This document shows positions 24,904 through 38,200 of a DNA stretch of 64,000 nt, in pieces. The notes below the pieces were generated by a model that worked only from the letters and a program-made list of their open reading frames with translations, searched no databases and was not told where the DNA came from. This stretch comes from Yamagishiella unicocca (Eukaryota; Chlorophyta; Chlorophyceae; Chlamydomonadales; Volvocaceae), in the NCBI GenBank assembly GCA_003116995.1, contig BDSL01000207.1, positions 1 to 64,000 on the forward strand. Direction: 5' to 3'. The position numbers and the translations under genes are program-made. Within the stretch, counting starts at the first letter, position 1. Each line of letters begins with the position of its first letter.

Positions 24904-25823
24904 CACGCTTGGTTCCGGTCTTGTTCCGTGTCTCCATAGAAATGCCTTCCTATGTCAACGATGTGTACGACGTAGGATAGGCCATCGGGAGTTAAGAGCT
25001 GCTCCTGGACGATTTCGGAGACACGTAACGGCGCACACAACTGCAGCATTGAAACCTGCAAGCTGGTCGATTGAATGTGCGAAAAAGGTGTGAAGGACGG
25101 ACGCTCCAGCAATATTGGCACGAACGCACCGTTCGTGCGCACGCACCTGCACAGCAGCCCATCGTCTGGAGAACCGAAACCAGGCGAAACCCTACCTACA
25201 TGCTACCTCCCGGCGTCACACCCAAGCTCCGGGCCGCAACTGTGACAAATCATTACTATGTAGTTCGATACACGGAGAGGATTTACCACACGATGTTTAT
25301 TGGAGTTTTCCGACCAGTTTTCCGACCAGCAGGTCATATACCGTAAGATTACCATAACGTGGAATCGTGTGTCCCGAAGTATTGTCCATTTAATTGGCAA
25401 ACGCCGTCTGTAAACTACTGTCTTGTCGCACCCCATCATGATTTGTCACATCTCACGCAGCCAGGAGTACGGCAACGTGCGCGGCAGCTATTGCATAAAT
25501 ACGACCTCCTACGGGTAGGTCAATTTAGCCATGCGTGGGTGGGCGGCTGCCATTCATGAGGCAGCACCAGTCCGAAGCAAAAGACTCGGGCCACCCTACA
25601 GCGACCCGCAACGGTCACTTGAGGTAGGCACACAACATGTACGCGGCTCACGTGCCAATAAAACACATCCAGTAGTCGCTGCGTCCCCACTTGGTCGCGT
25701 GGCATGAAGCCCCAATCCCAGGCACCGTCCTGCCTCTCACCAAACTCACCCCTCCACCTGCCTTTCTTAGCCTTCGAAAAACATCACCGCCGCACCATCT
25801 ACCCCGTTCCCCCTTCCTCCTCC
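24904..25823. other. 3' flank of the golgin gene, unassigned
   Basis: Contains a perfect 13-bp inverted repeat, TGTGACAAATCAT at 25241-25253 and its complement at 25438-25450, enclosing 184 bp. I do not see the chlorophyte poly(A) signal TGTAA on the minus strand between 25,200 and the stop codon; the nearest candidate is an AATAAA on the minus strand at about 25,294. The 3' end of the gene is therefore not located. Confidence 0.45.
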
Positions 25824-26261
25824 TCACGGCGCACTCAGGCGCCCAGCGGCGGGTCCACAGTGCCGGCCCAACGAGAACAGCGTGAGCGCAATCAGGTGCA
25901 GCACCAGCACATACGTCAGCGCGCCCAGGCGCAGCGTCGGACGGCTCGTGAGCCAGTGGCCTGCGAACACGCTGGCCTGGTCCACATACGTCATCGCCTG
26001 CCGTACGTGCGGGTGCGCGCCGCGCATCAGAGGCGACGACAGTAGCGGCCGGAAGTCCAGGTTGAGCCGACGACTGCTGCCGTTAGCATAAGCCGCCACG
26101 GCGCCGGTGGCGTCCTCCACGTCACTGTCGTACAGAGGGTCGCCGCCTGCGCCGACGGAGACAGGAACGGCGGAGCCGCCAGCTGCGGCGGTGGAGGCAT
26201 CGCCACCGCCCCAGCCTGCCTCGATGTCGAATGGCGCTGCGCGGTGGCGCGCTGCGGCGGT
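25824..26261 (-). other. last exon: linker and membrane anchor of the golgin
   Basis: 145 codons and TGA at 25824-25826. The acceptor is CTGCAG before codon ACC. Residues 1-70 are a Gly/Ala/Asp-rich linker (PLYDSDVEDATG). Residues 93-112 carry DQASVFAGHWL and RPTLRLG, the basic pre-membrane stretch. Residues 113-131 (GALTYVLVLHLIALTLFSL) form a single membrane span with Y117 and H122. A short polar tail of 14 residues follows, ending RLSAP. Golgin-84 and CASP have the same order: S/R-rich lead, Pro and Arg, then a span with Tyr-x4-His. The short tail beyond the span predicts a type IV (tail-anchored) topology with the rod in the cytosol. Confidence 0.85.
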
Positions 26262-29200
26262 CTGCAGCAGGGGAGGGTGAGGAGGGACGGGAGGATTGGC
26301 GACAGTTAGCCGCAACAGGAAAAAAGTGGTCGGGCGTTGCGGCATGTAGGTGCACGCTCCTGGGTGACAGCAAGGAGCGGACCATGGGGCCATATACCCA
26401 TTTTGCTTGGCGGTACTGCGCGTATGCGCTTCCTGAAAAGTTGGACTGTCCTGCGCAGTCTACGATTTCCCCATGACGGCGCTTGCCCGGCCCTGCAGAG
26501 GAAACGCCGCTCCCCCTGCTTAACTGGGGCCCTCATGGCCTGACAGGAACGAGGAGGGAGCAATGGTGCAATCACCACAATGGTGTAAGCCGCCAGCCTT
26601 TTTGCGCACGCATGCACACATGCGCGACTCACCGGCCTGCTGCCCCCAGCTGCCGGACCTCCTATTCGGGGCAGCAGCTGCACAGCGATGCTGCCGCCCT
26701 CGTCGGCGGCACCATTATTGCCGGCGGCGGCCGCGATGCTGGTGCCGCCCACGCCGCCGCTGCCCGCCACCGTCTCGCAGCGCCGCAGCTCCTGCTGCAG
26801 CTGCTGGTTCTGCTGCTCCAGGGCGGTGGCGCGGGCCTGCAGGCTGGACATCTGGGTCACCTGCTCTGCCTGCGGTGCGGCGCGTCGGTGGTGTTAGTGA
26901 GGTTAATCAGAGGTTAGTCATAGGGGGCATCGTACACTCCAGAGGGAGGGAGGGACAAAACGGGATTGCGCTTGCCAGAGGCATAACCCGGCCTCTAATG
27001 CCCCCAATGCCCGCTCGGTATCTCCTGAATCCGGCGACCCATCGGACAAACCTTGGCGTGCAGGTCCTGCTGCTGCTGGTTGACTCCAGCCTCCAGCACC
27101 ACCATGAGCCCCTCCAGCGCCACTGCGCACTGCAGTAGCTCCGAAAACTCGGGCAGCTGTGCGCTGCCCTTGTTGCCCGAGGAGGACGAGGACGAGGTAG
27201 CCGCGGCCGTGGCCTGCGCGTTCGCACGTTCGGAGGCGAGATGGGCTGTGTTGAGGAGCAGCTCCGGGGACAGGCATTAGTAATACAGAGACGCGTGGAA
27301 CGAACGAAATGGCCATGGTTCCTGAAAAGGACCTGAAACGGCATTTCCATGGCCGGCGGCATCGGCACGTCCGTTGAATCCCGGCAGTCACCAAACACAC
27401 GCCAGCAATGCTAGGGAGTACTAGGCGGTGTGGCTGTCGATGCTCCTAAGATTATGCGTCCTCAGTGCAACCCCTCGCGCATTCACGCCAGAGCCCAGGG
27501 TAAAGCCGCCTTCCGAGTTGCAGAACCTGCCAGCGCCATGGCCTCAGCCGCCACCTCTATCTCGCCCCCGGTCCAGCCCTATTGGTTCTCGCTCCCCTCC
27601 TCACCATCTCCAGCTCCGCCATGAGGTTCTGAGACCGGCTGAGCCTAGCCGCCAGACCGACCGCTCGCTCGTGTGCGCCGGCAAGGATGGCGCTCACGCC
27701 GCGAGCGTCGTCGCGGACGGCCCGCCGTACAGCGTCAGCGGTGGCGGCCGCCGCCGGCGCCGTGGCGGTCATAAAGCCCTCGGCCGTATCTCGGGACGGT
27801 CGCCGCACCGGCTGCGGGGGCGGCTTCTGACCTCCCGGGACGGCACCGCCGCCGCCGCTACCGTCGCTGCCGCGGCGGCTGCGACTGCCGCCGGCAGCTC
27901 CCGCCGCCGCCTCCGTGGCGGCGGCGACGCTGGCGGCCTGCTCGAGCAGCTCCGTGCAGCGCTTGTCCGCCGCCGAGGCGGAGGCAGCCGCCTGCAGCAC
28001 CTCCTCCTGCGCTGCCGCCAGGTCCTTCCTGGCAGCCTCCGCCTGGGCCTCCGCCTCCGCGCAACGAGCTGTGAGCAGCGCATTCTCCTCCTTCGCGTCC
28101 AACAACCGCTCTCCCGCCTCCGCCAGCGCCGATTCCGCCTCCTCCAGCCGCCGAGTCAGACCCGCCATCTCCTCATACGCGTCTGCCAGCTGCTGCGCCG
28201 CCTCATCCGCCGCCGCCACCGCCGCGGCGGCCGCCACCGCCGTCGCTGCGGCTTCCGCTGAGGTGTCCGCTGAAGTAGCGTCCGTGGCCCCAGTTGGGAT
28301 GCTGCGAGAGACGGAAACCACCGCCGGCATACCTGCTGGGTCCGGGTCGGCCAGCCCGTCCCGCACCAGCTCCTGATGCCGTTTGAGCGCCGCCAGCGAC
28401 GCCTCCAGCTGCGCATTACTCATACGTACCTCCGCCAGCTGCTGCTGTACCTCCTCCAGCCTAGTTGACGCGTCCTTTTTGTCGGACTGCAGCCGGGTGA
28501 CTGTCTCCCTCGCGCGAATCAGCTTGGCACTGTCCGCCGCCGTCGCTGCCTCGAGCTCCGAAACCCGGGCGCGCAGCAGCTCCGCCGCCGTTGCCGCGTC
28601 ATCAGCGGCGGTGGCGCGCAGGCGCAGCCCATCGGCCTCCCGCTGCAGGGCCTCGTAGGCGGCCTCAAGCTCAGAAATCCGGGCGCCGCCGCCAGCAGCG
28701 GCAGCCGCCGTGGCGGCCTCGGTCGCCACGGCTGCCGCAGCGACAGCCTGGGCTGCAGCCACGGCTGCCTCCGCTGAGTCTGCCCGCATGCGGCTGCCGA
28801 TGAGCTCACCCTGCAGGTCGTCCACCTGGCCCTCCGCTGAGGCCAGCCGCCGCTCCAGGTCCGCAAGCTGCGTCACCGCGGCGATGCGGGCGGCGGCGGC
28901 GGCGTCCGCGGCTTCCTGCAGCTCGGCCAGACGGCCCAGCTGCTCCTGCTCGACCATTCGTACAATGTGTGACGTTTGGCAGCGCGACCAGGGGTGCAGG
29001 AAGAGGCAAAAACGGGGAGAGATAAGACAGCGGAGGCAGGAAAGAGGAGTGAGTAAGGGTGCTGGTTAACCACTGTTCAATTTGTCAACGGCGTTGGCGA
29101 GCAAGCGGGCTCCAGTCCGGCGCCGTCACTGCCCCAGCCCCTACCTGAGCCGTGTCAATCCGCAGCTGCATGTCTGCCGCAGCAGCCTTCGCCGCCGCGA

Positions 29201-32200
29201 CCTCCTCCCGGGCGCCATCAGCGTGCCGCAGGGCGACCTCCAGCTCCTGACCCAGCTCCAGCACGCGCTGCTCGCCGGTGGCCAACTGACCTGCGGGCGG
29301 GGAGCGCGGGTCAGGAGCGGGCAGGGAGGCGCCAAACGATCAAATAGTAAGCCATGGCATATCGACGCGCAGTTTGCTATGGACCCAGCGGTAGCCTCAT
29401 GCTGGCGCCCACTAACACTCTGGGGCTGTGCGGCCACCACCCAGGGTAAACCACCACGACGGTGGCGTCAGCGCCACACGGACCCCCAATCTGCTCCCCC
29501 CCCCGCCCTCGCACTCTTGGCGCCCCCGTGTTGCACCCATCCCGCTGAGCTCTATCTCACCCTGCAGCGCCTCCCGCGCCCTCCGCTGCTCGTCTGCGTG
29601 CGCACGCACCGCCTCCAGCTCCGCCCGCGCCGCGTCCAGCTGCGCGCCAGCCAGCTCAGCGGCCTCCTGCGCGCTGGCGGCCAGCGCCACCGCCTCGTCG
29701 GCTCCCCGGGCCAGGGCAGCCCGCTCCTCCTCCAGCTGCCCCTCCATCCGGGATACCTGGTGGCAGTGGCGGTGCGGTGGTGGCAGTTGAGGTGGTGGTT
29801 GCACTGGTTGGAGCGTATTAGATGGTATTGGTTGGAGCGTATTAGACAGTATCAAGTGACGTGATGAGGACATGAGGCCGAGGATAGTGACGGCGGATAC
29901 CCACCGCCCGAAGTAAGGGTCCCACGTCAGGGTCCAGTCAGTCCAAGTCCCGCATCGGACGCCATCCCATTTTCCCTTGGGCGGTAATCCCACCTCGCCG
30001 CCGCGCCCGCCTTCCGACCCACCGCTTTTCCTCTACCCCACCGCCTGCCCTAGCTGCCCCGACCCACGGGTTTCCTTCTCATACCCCGCCCCGCACAGCG
30101 CACAGTTTGTGCGTCCCTCACATCCACCAGACCGCCTTGCCAGGTGCTGTTGTGCCGCCCCCCCACCCCGCACCTGCGACGTCAGGCGGGCCAGCTCCGA
30201 GTCGCGCATCAGCAGCTGCGTCTCCAGCTCGCCCACGCGACCGCTCGCCTCCTCCGTCTCCGCCGCGTCCTCCGCCTGGCGCCGCAGCTCCCGCACCACC
30301 TCCTCCAGCCCTGTCTTCTGCACCTCTAGCGCCCGCAGCGCCGCCAGCGCGTCCTCCAGCTGACTCTCCAGGGAGGCGCCCCGTTCCGCCGCCGCCGCCG
30401 CGGCGGTGGCGCCGGCCACGAGCTGCGCCTCCAGCTCGTCCACCCGGTCTCGGAGCTCCTCGACGTACTCGGGGTCGGCATCGCTGGCGGCTGCGCGGGC
30501 GGTGGCTAGCTCAGCGGCGAGCTGGTCATTCCGGGAGCTGAGCTCGTCCATAAGAGCCGTCAGGCTGGCGGACAGAGACGCCTGGGTGCCACAAGCAAAT
30601 AAAAGCAGGCAGACAAGAGAAGAGGGGTTGCAACAAAAGGAACCGGGGAAGAGGGGTGGGGGGCGAGAAAGCCGATTGATACGACACAGTGAACCGGGGA
30701 AGGGGGGGACTGAGGTTGGGCGGCACAGCATCTGTAACAAGGTCGGGTTTGATTTGGTGGTGTCGTAGTTTACGCAAACCACAGCCAGCGACCTTAGAGC
30801 GACAGTGCGATAGTCATTGCGTCAGTTGTCGCAACACACGACCTACCAAGCGCCGCAATAAAAAGGCGCAACCGCATCGCGACACATCATACCGTACCTT
30901 CTTGTTAGCGGCGGCCAGCTGCTCCTCCAGGACTCCCACGCGCTGTCGGAGCGCCTCCGCCTCCGCTGCCGCCTGCTGCGCGGCCAGCTGCGACGCCTCT
31001 GCGCCCGCGCGTGCCTCCGACAGCGCAGCCTGTGCCTCCGCCAGCTCTGCTGCTTCCGCCGCTGCCGGCTGCGGCGTCGCCGCCGATACCACAGCTACCT
31101 TCGCCGGCACCTCCGCCTCCGCCTCAGGCTGCTGCTTATCCGCATGGGCGCTGGTTCCGTTCTCCGCCACAACGCTACCGGCGGCCGCGCCGGCGGCGAC
31201 GGCAACGCTGGCGGCGGCAGTCGTAGCCTCCAACAGCTGCTCCTCCAGCCGCTTGCCCTTCTTAATGGCAGCCTTGAGCTTGGCACGCAGCTCCTCGACA
31301 CGCTGCGCCGCGTCCGCCGCCTCCGCGGCCTGGCGCGCCGACTCTATTTTTGCCGCCTCCACCTGCCGCTGCGCCTCTCCCAGTTCCTGCCGTACGCCCT
31401 CGAGCTCCATCTGCAGCACGACGGTGGCGGCGTCGCCGTCTGCAGCGGCCTCAGCCAGCGCGGCGGCGGCGACGGCCTCTGCCGCTTCCGCCTCCGCCGC
31501 CTCGACCTGCTGCCGCAGCCGTACCAATTGCACCTCTGCCGCATCCGCGCGGGACTGCGCAGCGGCCAGCTGCTGCTCCACGTTGTCCACACGCGCCTGC
31601 TTCTGCTGCTGGTCGGCTAGCGCACGCTGGTTAAGCAGCTCCGTGCGCGCGGCCTCTGCCTCCGCCTGCGCCTCCGCGGCCTGCTGCCGCAGCGCCTCCA
31701 CGTCCGCCGCCGCCGCCGCCAGCTGCGCCGCCAGCGCCGCCTCCTGCCCCACCACGCGCTCCACCTCGGCCGCCACCTGCGACTGCGACTCCGACACGCT
31801 GGCCTCCAGCTCCACCACGCGCGCCTCCAGGACTGCGATCTGTACCTCCGCCTCCGCCAACGCCGCCTCGGCCCGCTCCCGCGCCTCCTGCGCTCCGCGC
31901 ACCGCCTCCTGAGCCTCCTCCTCCGCGCGTGCCTCCGCGTCCGCAGCAGCCCCCCTCGCCGCTTGCAGCAGCGAACGGAGCTCTCCGGCGGCCAGCTCAG
32001 CCTCAGCGGCGGCTGCTCGCGCAGCCGCCACCGCATCGCGTGCCTCCTCCGCGACGTTCTCCGCCCGCTGCCTCTCCTCCGCGGCCGTCACCACCTGGGC
32101 ACCGAGGACCCTCAGCTGCTCCTTCGCCTCCGCCAGTTCCCGCTCCAGCCCCTCCCGCGCCGCATCTACTTCCGCCAGCCGAGTCTCCATCTCTGCCTGT

Positions 32201-35200
32201 GGCGCCGCCAGCCCCATTGCCGCGGCCGCAGCAGTCGCCGACACCACCGCCGCAGCCGTGGCAGGCAGCAGCCCCTCTGCGGTGCCGCCCGCGCTGTGCG
32301 ACTTGACGTCGCCCACCTCCGCCAGCAGCTGCTGCTCCTCCTCCTTCGCCTGCCGCGCCGCCAGCAGCTCCTGGACCTGCTGCTCCAGCGCCAGCCGGGA
32401 GGCCTCGATGGTCTTGCCTTTGCGCACGGCCGCGCGCAGTTTCTGCCGCAGGTCCTCCACCTCGGTGGCGGCCACCTCGTGCAGAGCGCGGGTCTCATCC
32501 GCAGCCGCCGTGGCAGCAACCGCCTCGGCCCGCAGCGCCGCCAGCTGCTCCTCGGCAGCCGCCGTGGCTGCAGCGGCCTCAGCCCGCATAACGGCCTGCT
32601 GCTGCTCTGCGGCTTCCAGCTGCTTCATGGCATCCTCCAAGTGGGCGTGCACCTGGCGGGCAGGGAGGAGAAGGGCGTGTTTCATAGCCTGATAGGCGAG
32701 TGTTTGGCAATGGCAAATAACAATGAAGGAACAAATGACGACACGGATTCGCAGCTCCCAAACTGTGGCCCACCTGCTCTAGCTTCTCCTCGGAGTCCCT
32801 GGCAGCCCCGCTGTCCTCCAGCAAGGTGGCCTCCATCTGCCGCAGCTGCGCCTGCAGCTGAGCCAGGCGGCCCTGAGCCTCCGCCGCCTCCGCCTGGCGC
32901 GCCTCCGCCTGCTGGCCCACCTCAAGCAGCTCCGCCTCGCGGCTGGCGAGCTCCTCCTGCGGGAGGGAGGCGGCGACGGGCGGAATCGGCACCGCAACCA
33001 GCTGATCTGGCAAGCTGGTCACAAACTACTCTGCCATGGAAACTATAACGCAGCAGGTACGTACCCATCCCCACGGCCCCCCCCCTACCTGGGCACTAGC
33101 CAGTTCGGTCAGCAGGCCCTCATTCGCGCCGCGCACCCGTTCCAGCTCCAGGCTGAGCTCGGCCACCTGCCATGTTTGGGGGCCATAAGCACGGGCACGT
33201 GTAGCAAGGCAAGGGAGAGACGGTGAACATTATTCATTGCACCTTGTTCCCGGGGATAAAGTGTCCTAACACGTCTTGGGCTTCCAAGCGGGCTGACAAG
33301 ACGCAGTCATGCATGACCGGCAGGTTGGCCCCCGCAGGTAGGTTCCAAGTGCCCACCAGTCCTCGCCTCGCCCACCTGCTGAGTCAACTGCTCGCTGTTG
33401 GACCTCGCGCTGCTGGCGCGCATGACGTCCACCGCCGCCGCCGCCGCGGCTGCCTCACCACGGGCCGCCTCTGCCTCAGCCTGCGCCTCGTCTAGCTGCA
33501 CCCGCATCCCGTCTGCGTCCTCCTCCGCCACCTGCACTGCCGCCATGGCCGCCTCCAGCTGCTCCTGCAGCTCCCGCTGCACTGCCGCCGAGTCCGCCTC
33601 CAGCTGGCGGCGCAGCTCGGGGGCCGCCGCGTGCGCGGCCTCCAGCTGCGCAAACAGCGCCGCCTGCGCGCCCTGCGTGGCGTCCAGCTGCTGCTGCAGG
33701 TCCTCCTGGGCTGTCTGCGCCGCCTGTAGCTGTGCCCGCAGGTCCGTCTCAGCGTTCTGCGCCGCCTCAGCCTGCGCCCGCAGCGCCACCTCCGCCTCCA
33801 GCGTCGCCTCCAGCTGCAGCTGCAGCCCGGCCTCAGCCCCCCGAGCTGCCTCCAGCTGCGCCCGCAGCTCCTGCTCGTCCTCGGCGCGCTCCTCCGCCTC
33901 CTCCGCCTCTCGCTCCTCCACCTCTCGCGCCTCCTCCCGGGCCGCGCCCAGCAGCGCCTCCGCCGTCCCTAGCTGGGCCTTCAGGCGGCCAGTCTCCTCA
34001 CGCGCCTCCTCGCAAGCCGCCGCGAGGACGGTGTTACGGTCCGCCAGGCCGGCGGCGCGCTCCACCGCCGCCGCCAGCTCGCTTCGCGCCGCCGCCAGCT
34101 CCTCCTGCACCGCCGCCAGGTGGTATACCGTGACCACGCTGTCGTGGGCCGACGGCCGGATCTGCTCCAGCTGCTGCGACACGCGGTCCGCGTCGGCCTC
34201 GGCGGCGGCGACGGCGCCGAGCGCCGCCTCCAACGCGAGGCGGCGCTCGTCCAGCTGCTCCGAAACTACCGTCAGGCGGCCCGCCAGCGCGACGTGCTCC
34301 TGGGCTAGGTTATCATGCTTGGCCTCCAGGTCGGCGTGGCGGGTGGATATGTTGTCGCGCTGAGAGCTCACGACCTCCAGCTCGGCTTTCGCTGCCGAAA
34401 GCGCCGCCTCTACCTCCAAGCCCAGCTGCGCGCGCGCGGCCTCCAGCTCCGCCTCCAGCTCCGCTGCGCGTGCTGCGGCCGCCTGGAGCGCGTCGCTGTG
34501 CTGCTGCTCCAGCGCCTCCGCGGAGCTCCGCAGCTGCACCACCTCAGCGGCCTGCTGCTGCTCCTGCTGCAGCAGGTCGCGCAGCTCGGCGGCCTCCGCC
34601 TCCGCCTTCTCCAGCTTCTGCCTTAGCAGCTCGCGCTGCTCCTGCAGGTCCGCGTTGTGCCTCTGCAGCTCCTCGTACGCCTCCGACTGCCGGATGTGCT
34701 CTGCATTCAGCGCGGCGCCCTTGGCCTTGAGGGCCTTATATTGCTTTTCGAGGATCGTGTGCACCTGCTCCAGCGCCGAGTGCTTCTCGTCTCGCTCGCT
34801 GGACCGCGCCGCCTCGGCCTCGACCATCGCCTCATGCGCCGTGCGCGCCTCCGCCAGCTCCGCCTCAGCACTCGCACACTGCGCCTCCAGCTCCGACACG
34901 CGCGCCGCCACAGAGCGGGCCTCCTCGTCGCGTGCCTCCGCCGCTTGCCGCGCCTCCTCCTCTCGCGATGCAGCGACCTGCCGCGCCTCCATGGCCTCGT
35001 CATGCGTCGTCTGCGCCTTGGCCTCAGCTTCCTCGGCTCGCGCAACCGCCCGCTGCAGCTCCGCCTCCGCCTTCTCCAGATGTGCGCGCGCGTCCTCCAG
35101 CTGCTGTTTCAGCTCCAGCCGCTGCTGCTCGGCTGAGGACTCAGCCTCCAGCCGGGCAGCTTGCAGCGCTGCCGACGCTTCGGCCTCGCGCTCGGCGCCC

Positions 35201-38200
35201 TTCACCTCAAGCACCGCCAGCTGCTCCTCCAGTGACCCCACGCGGCTCCGGAGCGCCTCCGCCGCCTCCGCTTCCCCGCGCGCGGCGGCCAGCTCCTCTC
35301 TGGACGCCTCCGCCGCCGCGGCAACCTCACCTGCGCGCGCCTCCGCGTCAGCCGCACGGCCCTGCGCCGCCGCCAGGTCCTTCCAAAGCCCGCCCAGCGC
35401 CGCCTGCACCGCGCCCGCCGCCGTCGCCACCTCCGCCGCGTCCGCGATCTGCCGCCGCACAGCCTCCGCGTGCTCCTCGCAAGCGGCGCGCAGCAGCTCC
35501 TCGACGCGCGCCAGGGCCTTGCCCTGCGCCGCCATCTGTCCGCGCGTCTCCGCCAGCTGCCCCTCGGCGACCACCTTGGCCGCGCGGGCCGCATCCGCGG
35601 CCGCGTCCGCACCCGCAGCGTGTTCCCCAGCCGTGGCCTCCAACGCCTCGGCACGCGCGTGCGCCTCCGCCAGCTCCCCCAGCGCCGCGTCCAGCTGCAG
35701 CTCCGCCGACTCGGCGCGCATCGCCACCGCCGCCGAGGCGTTGGCCGCAGCCGCCAGTTCCCTGTCGTGCGCCTCGTGCGCCGACGCCAGCTGCGCCTGC
35801 GCGGCCTCGAGCTGGTGCTGCAGCTCCACATTACGCTCCGCCTCCGCCGCGGCCTCGTCATTAGCCCGCTGCTCTGCGGTGCGGAGCTCCTCTAACTGGG
35901 CCTCCAGATCCAGGACCTGCTCCTCGACGCCCGACTCGCGGCCCACCAGCTCCACCTGCAGCTCCGCGACCTGCGATTCTGCCGCGTCCAGGCGTGCGCG
36001 CATGTCCGCCAAGCGCTCCTCGGCCAGGGCCTGGACCTCCGCCAGCTGGGCCTGGGCGCCTAGCACGTGCGCCTCCGTGGCGGCGCGCGCCTCCTCGGCT
36101 GAAGCCTGGGCGGCCGCCAGCTGCGCCTGGAGCTCCGCTGCCTCTGCCTCAGCGGCGTCGGCCTTGGCCTGCTGCTCGCTTGTTGAGCCTTGCGCGTCAG
36201 TAACACGGGCGTGCAGATCCGCCACTTCTGCCTCGGCTTTTGTCAGCTGCTGCCGCAGCTCGGACACCTCAGCTTCAGCCTTGGCCTGCTGCTCGGTGGA
36301 CGAGTCTTCCATATCAGCGATGCGGGCCTGCAAGTCAGCTACCTCCGCCTGCGCCGCCTCCAGCTGCACCTGCAGCTCCCCGCAGCGCGCCTCAGCAGCA
36401 GTGGCGGCGGCGCTCCATTCAGCAGCACCTGCCTTCGTCTCCTCTAGAAGAGATTGCAGGCCCGCCGCCTCCGACACGGCCGCCTCCAACTGCGCCCGCA
36501 GCTCCGAAACCTGCTGCTCGGCGGCCGCAGCAGCAACCGCCTCGTCACCGCGCTCCTCAGCCGCCACCAGGGCCGCCTCCAGCTGCTGCTTCAGGCCTGC
36601 CGCATACGTCTGCACCGCCTCCAGCTGCTGCTCCACGTCCGCTGCCCGCGCATCCGCCGCGTCCATCGTCTCCCGCTGTCGCCGCTCCACCGCGGCTTGC
36701 GCATCCTCAATCTGCTCCCGCAGCTCCGCCGCGCGCGCCTCTGCCACCTCTGCCGTGGTCTGCGCCGTCTCTGCCTGCAGCTGCAGCTCCGCCATCCGCG
36801 CCTCCGCCGCCTGCAGCTGGCCCGCCAGCTCCGTGGCGCGGGCGCCGGACGCCACGATGGCTGCCTCCAGCTGCTGCTGCAGCTCCGAGCCGCGGGAGTG
36901 AGAGGCCTCCAGGGCCGCGTCCAGGGCCGTGGCAGCCTCAGCCGCCGCCTGCAGCTGTCCCTGGAGCGCCGCCACACGGGCGCTAGCCTCGTCACCTTGG
37001 CTGACTGCAGCCACCAAGTCGCCGCCCGTCCGCTGCACCGCAGCTTCGGCATCCGCAGCGCGCGCTGCAACGATGGCCAGCTCAGACTCCAGCTGCGACG
37101 CCCGCACCTCCAGGGCAGCTTGAGAGGCTGCCGCCTCCAAGGCCTGCGCCTCCAGTGCAGCCTTTGCGGCCGCCAGCTCCAAAACCTGCGCCTGCAGCAC
37201 CGCTGTGCCGGCATCCAGCTGAACTACCTGCGCCTCCAGGGCCGCCTTGGCGCCCTCCATCTCCGCCGCCTGCACCTGCAGCACCCGCTTCGCGGCCTCC
37301 AGCGCTGCCACTTGCGCCTCTAGGGCCGCCTTTGTGCCCTCCAGCTCCGCCGCATGCGCCTCTGCTGCTGACTTGGCCTCCGCCAGCGCCTTGCCCTTCT
37401 TGACAGCGCTGCGCAGCTTATCGCGCAAGTCCTCGGACTCCCGCTGGTTGCGTGCCGCTGCTTCCTGTGCCTCCGCCAGAGCCTTCTGCGCCGCGTCCGC
37501 GTCACCGCCGGCCACCGCCACTGCCAGCGTCTTGGCGCTCTCCTCCACCGCCGCCTGCTGCTGCAACTGCGTCTCCAGCTCACCGATTCGTTCGCGAGCG
37601 GTCGCCAGATCGACCCCGAGACGTGTCGCGTGTTCCGTGACACCCTTGAGCTGGCCGCGAGCGCTTTCAAGCTCCGACGCCAGGATCACGGGGTCGGTGG
37701 GCATGGACGCGGCGGCGGCGGCCGCTGCCGCAGTGTACGCGTCTATCAGCGTCAGGCTGCCCTGGCGGCCGGTGCCGCCGAGGCTGCTGCCGCCCTCCGA
37801 GATGTTCGGGGGCGCGGTGGCTGCGCCGCCGCTGTTGCTGGGACGCAGCAGGCCGGTGGGCGTGTCGCCGGCGGTGCCCTCGGCCGAGGGGGCGAAGCGG
37901 CGCAGGCGGGACTCGTGATGCTTGGGTGGCTTGTCGGTGGTGCCCTCCTGCAGCCGACAGGAGTAACAACAGGAGGAGGTTGGTGCGCCGCGGAAGCCCG
38001 CGGAAGCAACGTTCACCAATCCACTAGCCCATTCCATTCCAGGAGGGCGGAGCTTGGTGAGAAAGCCTGTCTTACACCGCCCATGATCTGTCCGCCGCCA
38101 CCGGGCGGCAGGCCCCAGCCCACAAGCAAGAGACCCATGGGTCCGTCCAACGACCCACCGCCAGCCTACGCTCTGCCTCCTCCAGCCGGGACGCCAGGTT

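Larger units (their letters stand above)
33376..37947 (-). other. exon 10 of the golgin, 1,524-codon coiled-coil exon
   Basis: 4,572 bp open without a stop. Acceptor GGCTGCAG before GAGGGC; donor CAGCAG/GTGGGC. The first 100 residues are Pro/Gly/Ser-rich and not helical (KPPKHHESRLRRFAPSAEGT). The rest is continuous Ala/Glu/Gln/Leu coiled coil with embedded 14-residue repeats. One short different patch near the C-terminal third reads SAHDSVVTVYHLAAVQEELA. The opposite strand is also open for over 700 codons, but that Ser/Ala/Cys-rich frame is a shadow of the codon bias. Confidence 0.9.

Noticed and set aside
24759..25142. 127-codon minus-strand frame, fairly protein-like in composition
   Set aside because: It runs into the right arm of the inverted repeat pair and continues only in another frame. 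I recognise no domain, so it may be an old transposon fragment but cannot be called a gene.
34655..36901. 748-codon open frame on the + strand, rich in Ser/Ala/Cys
   Set aside because: It lies exactly antisense to golgin exon 10. The GCC, CTG, GAG and CAG codon bias leaves the opposite strand almost stop-free. It has no domain and no intron structure. The same applies to the + strand frames at 30689-31912 and 31963-33048.
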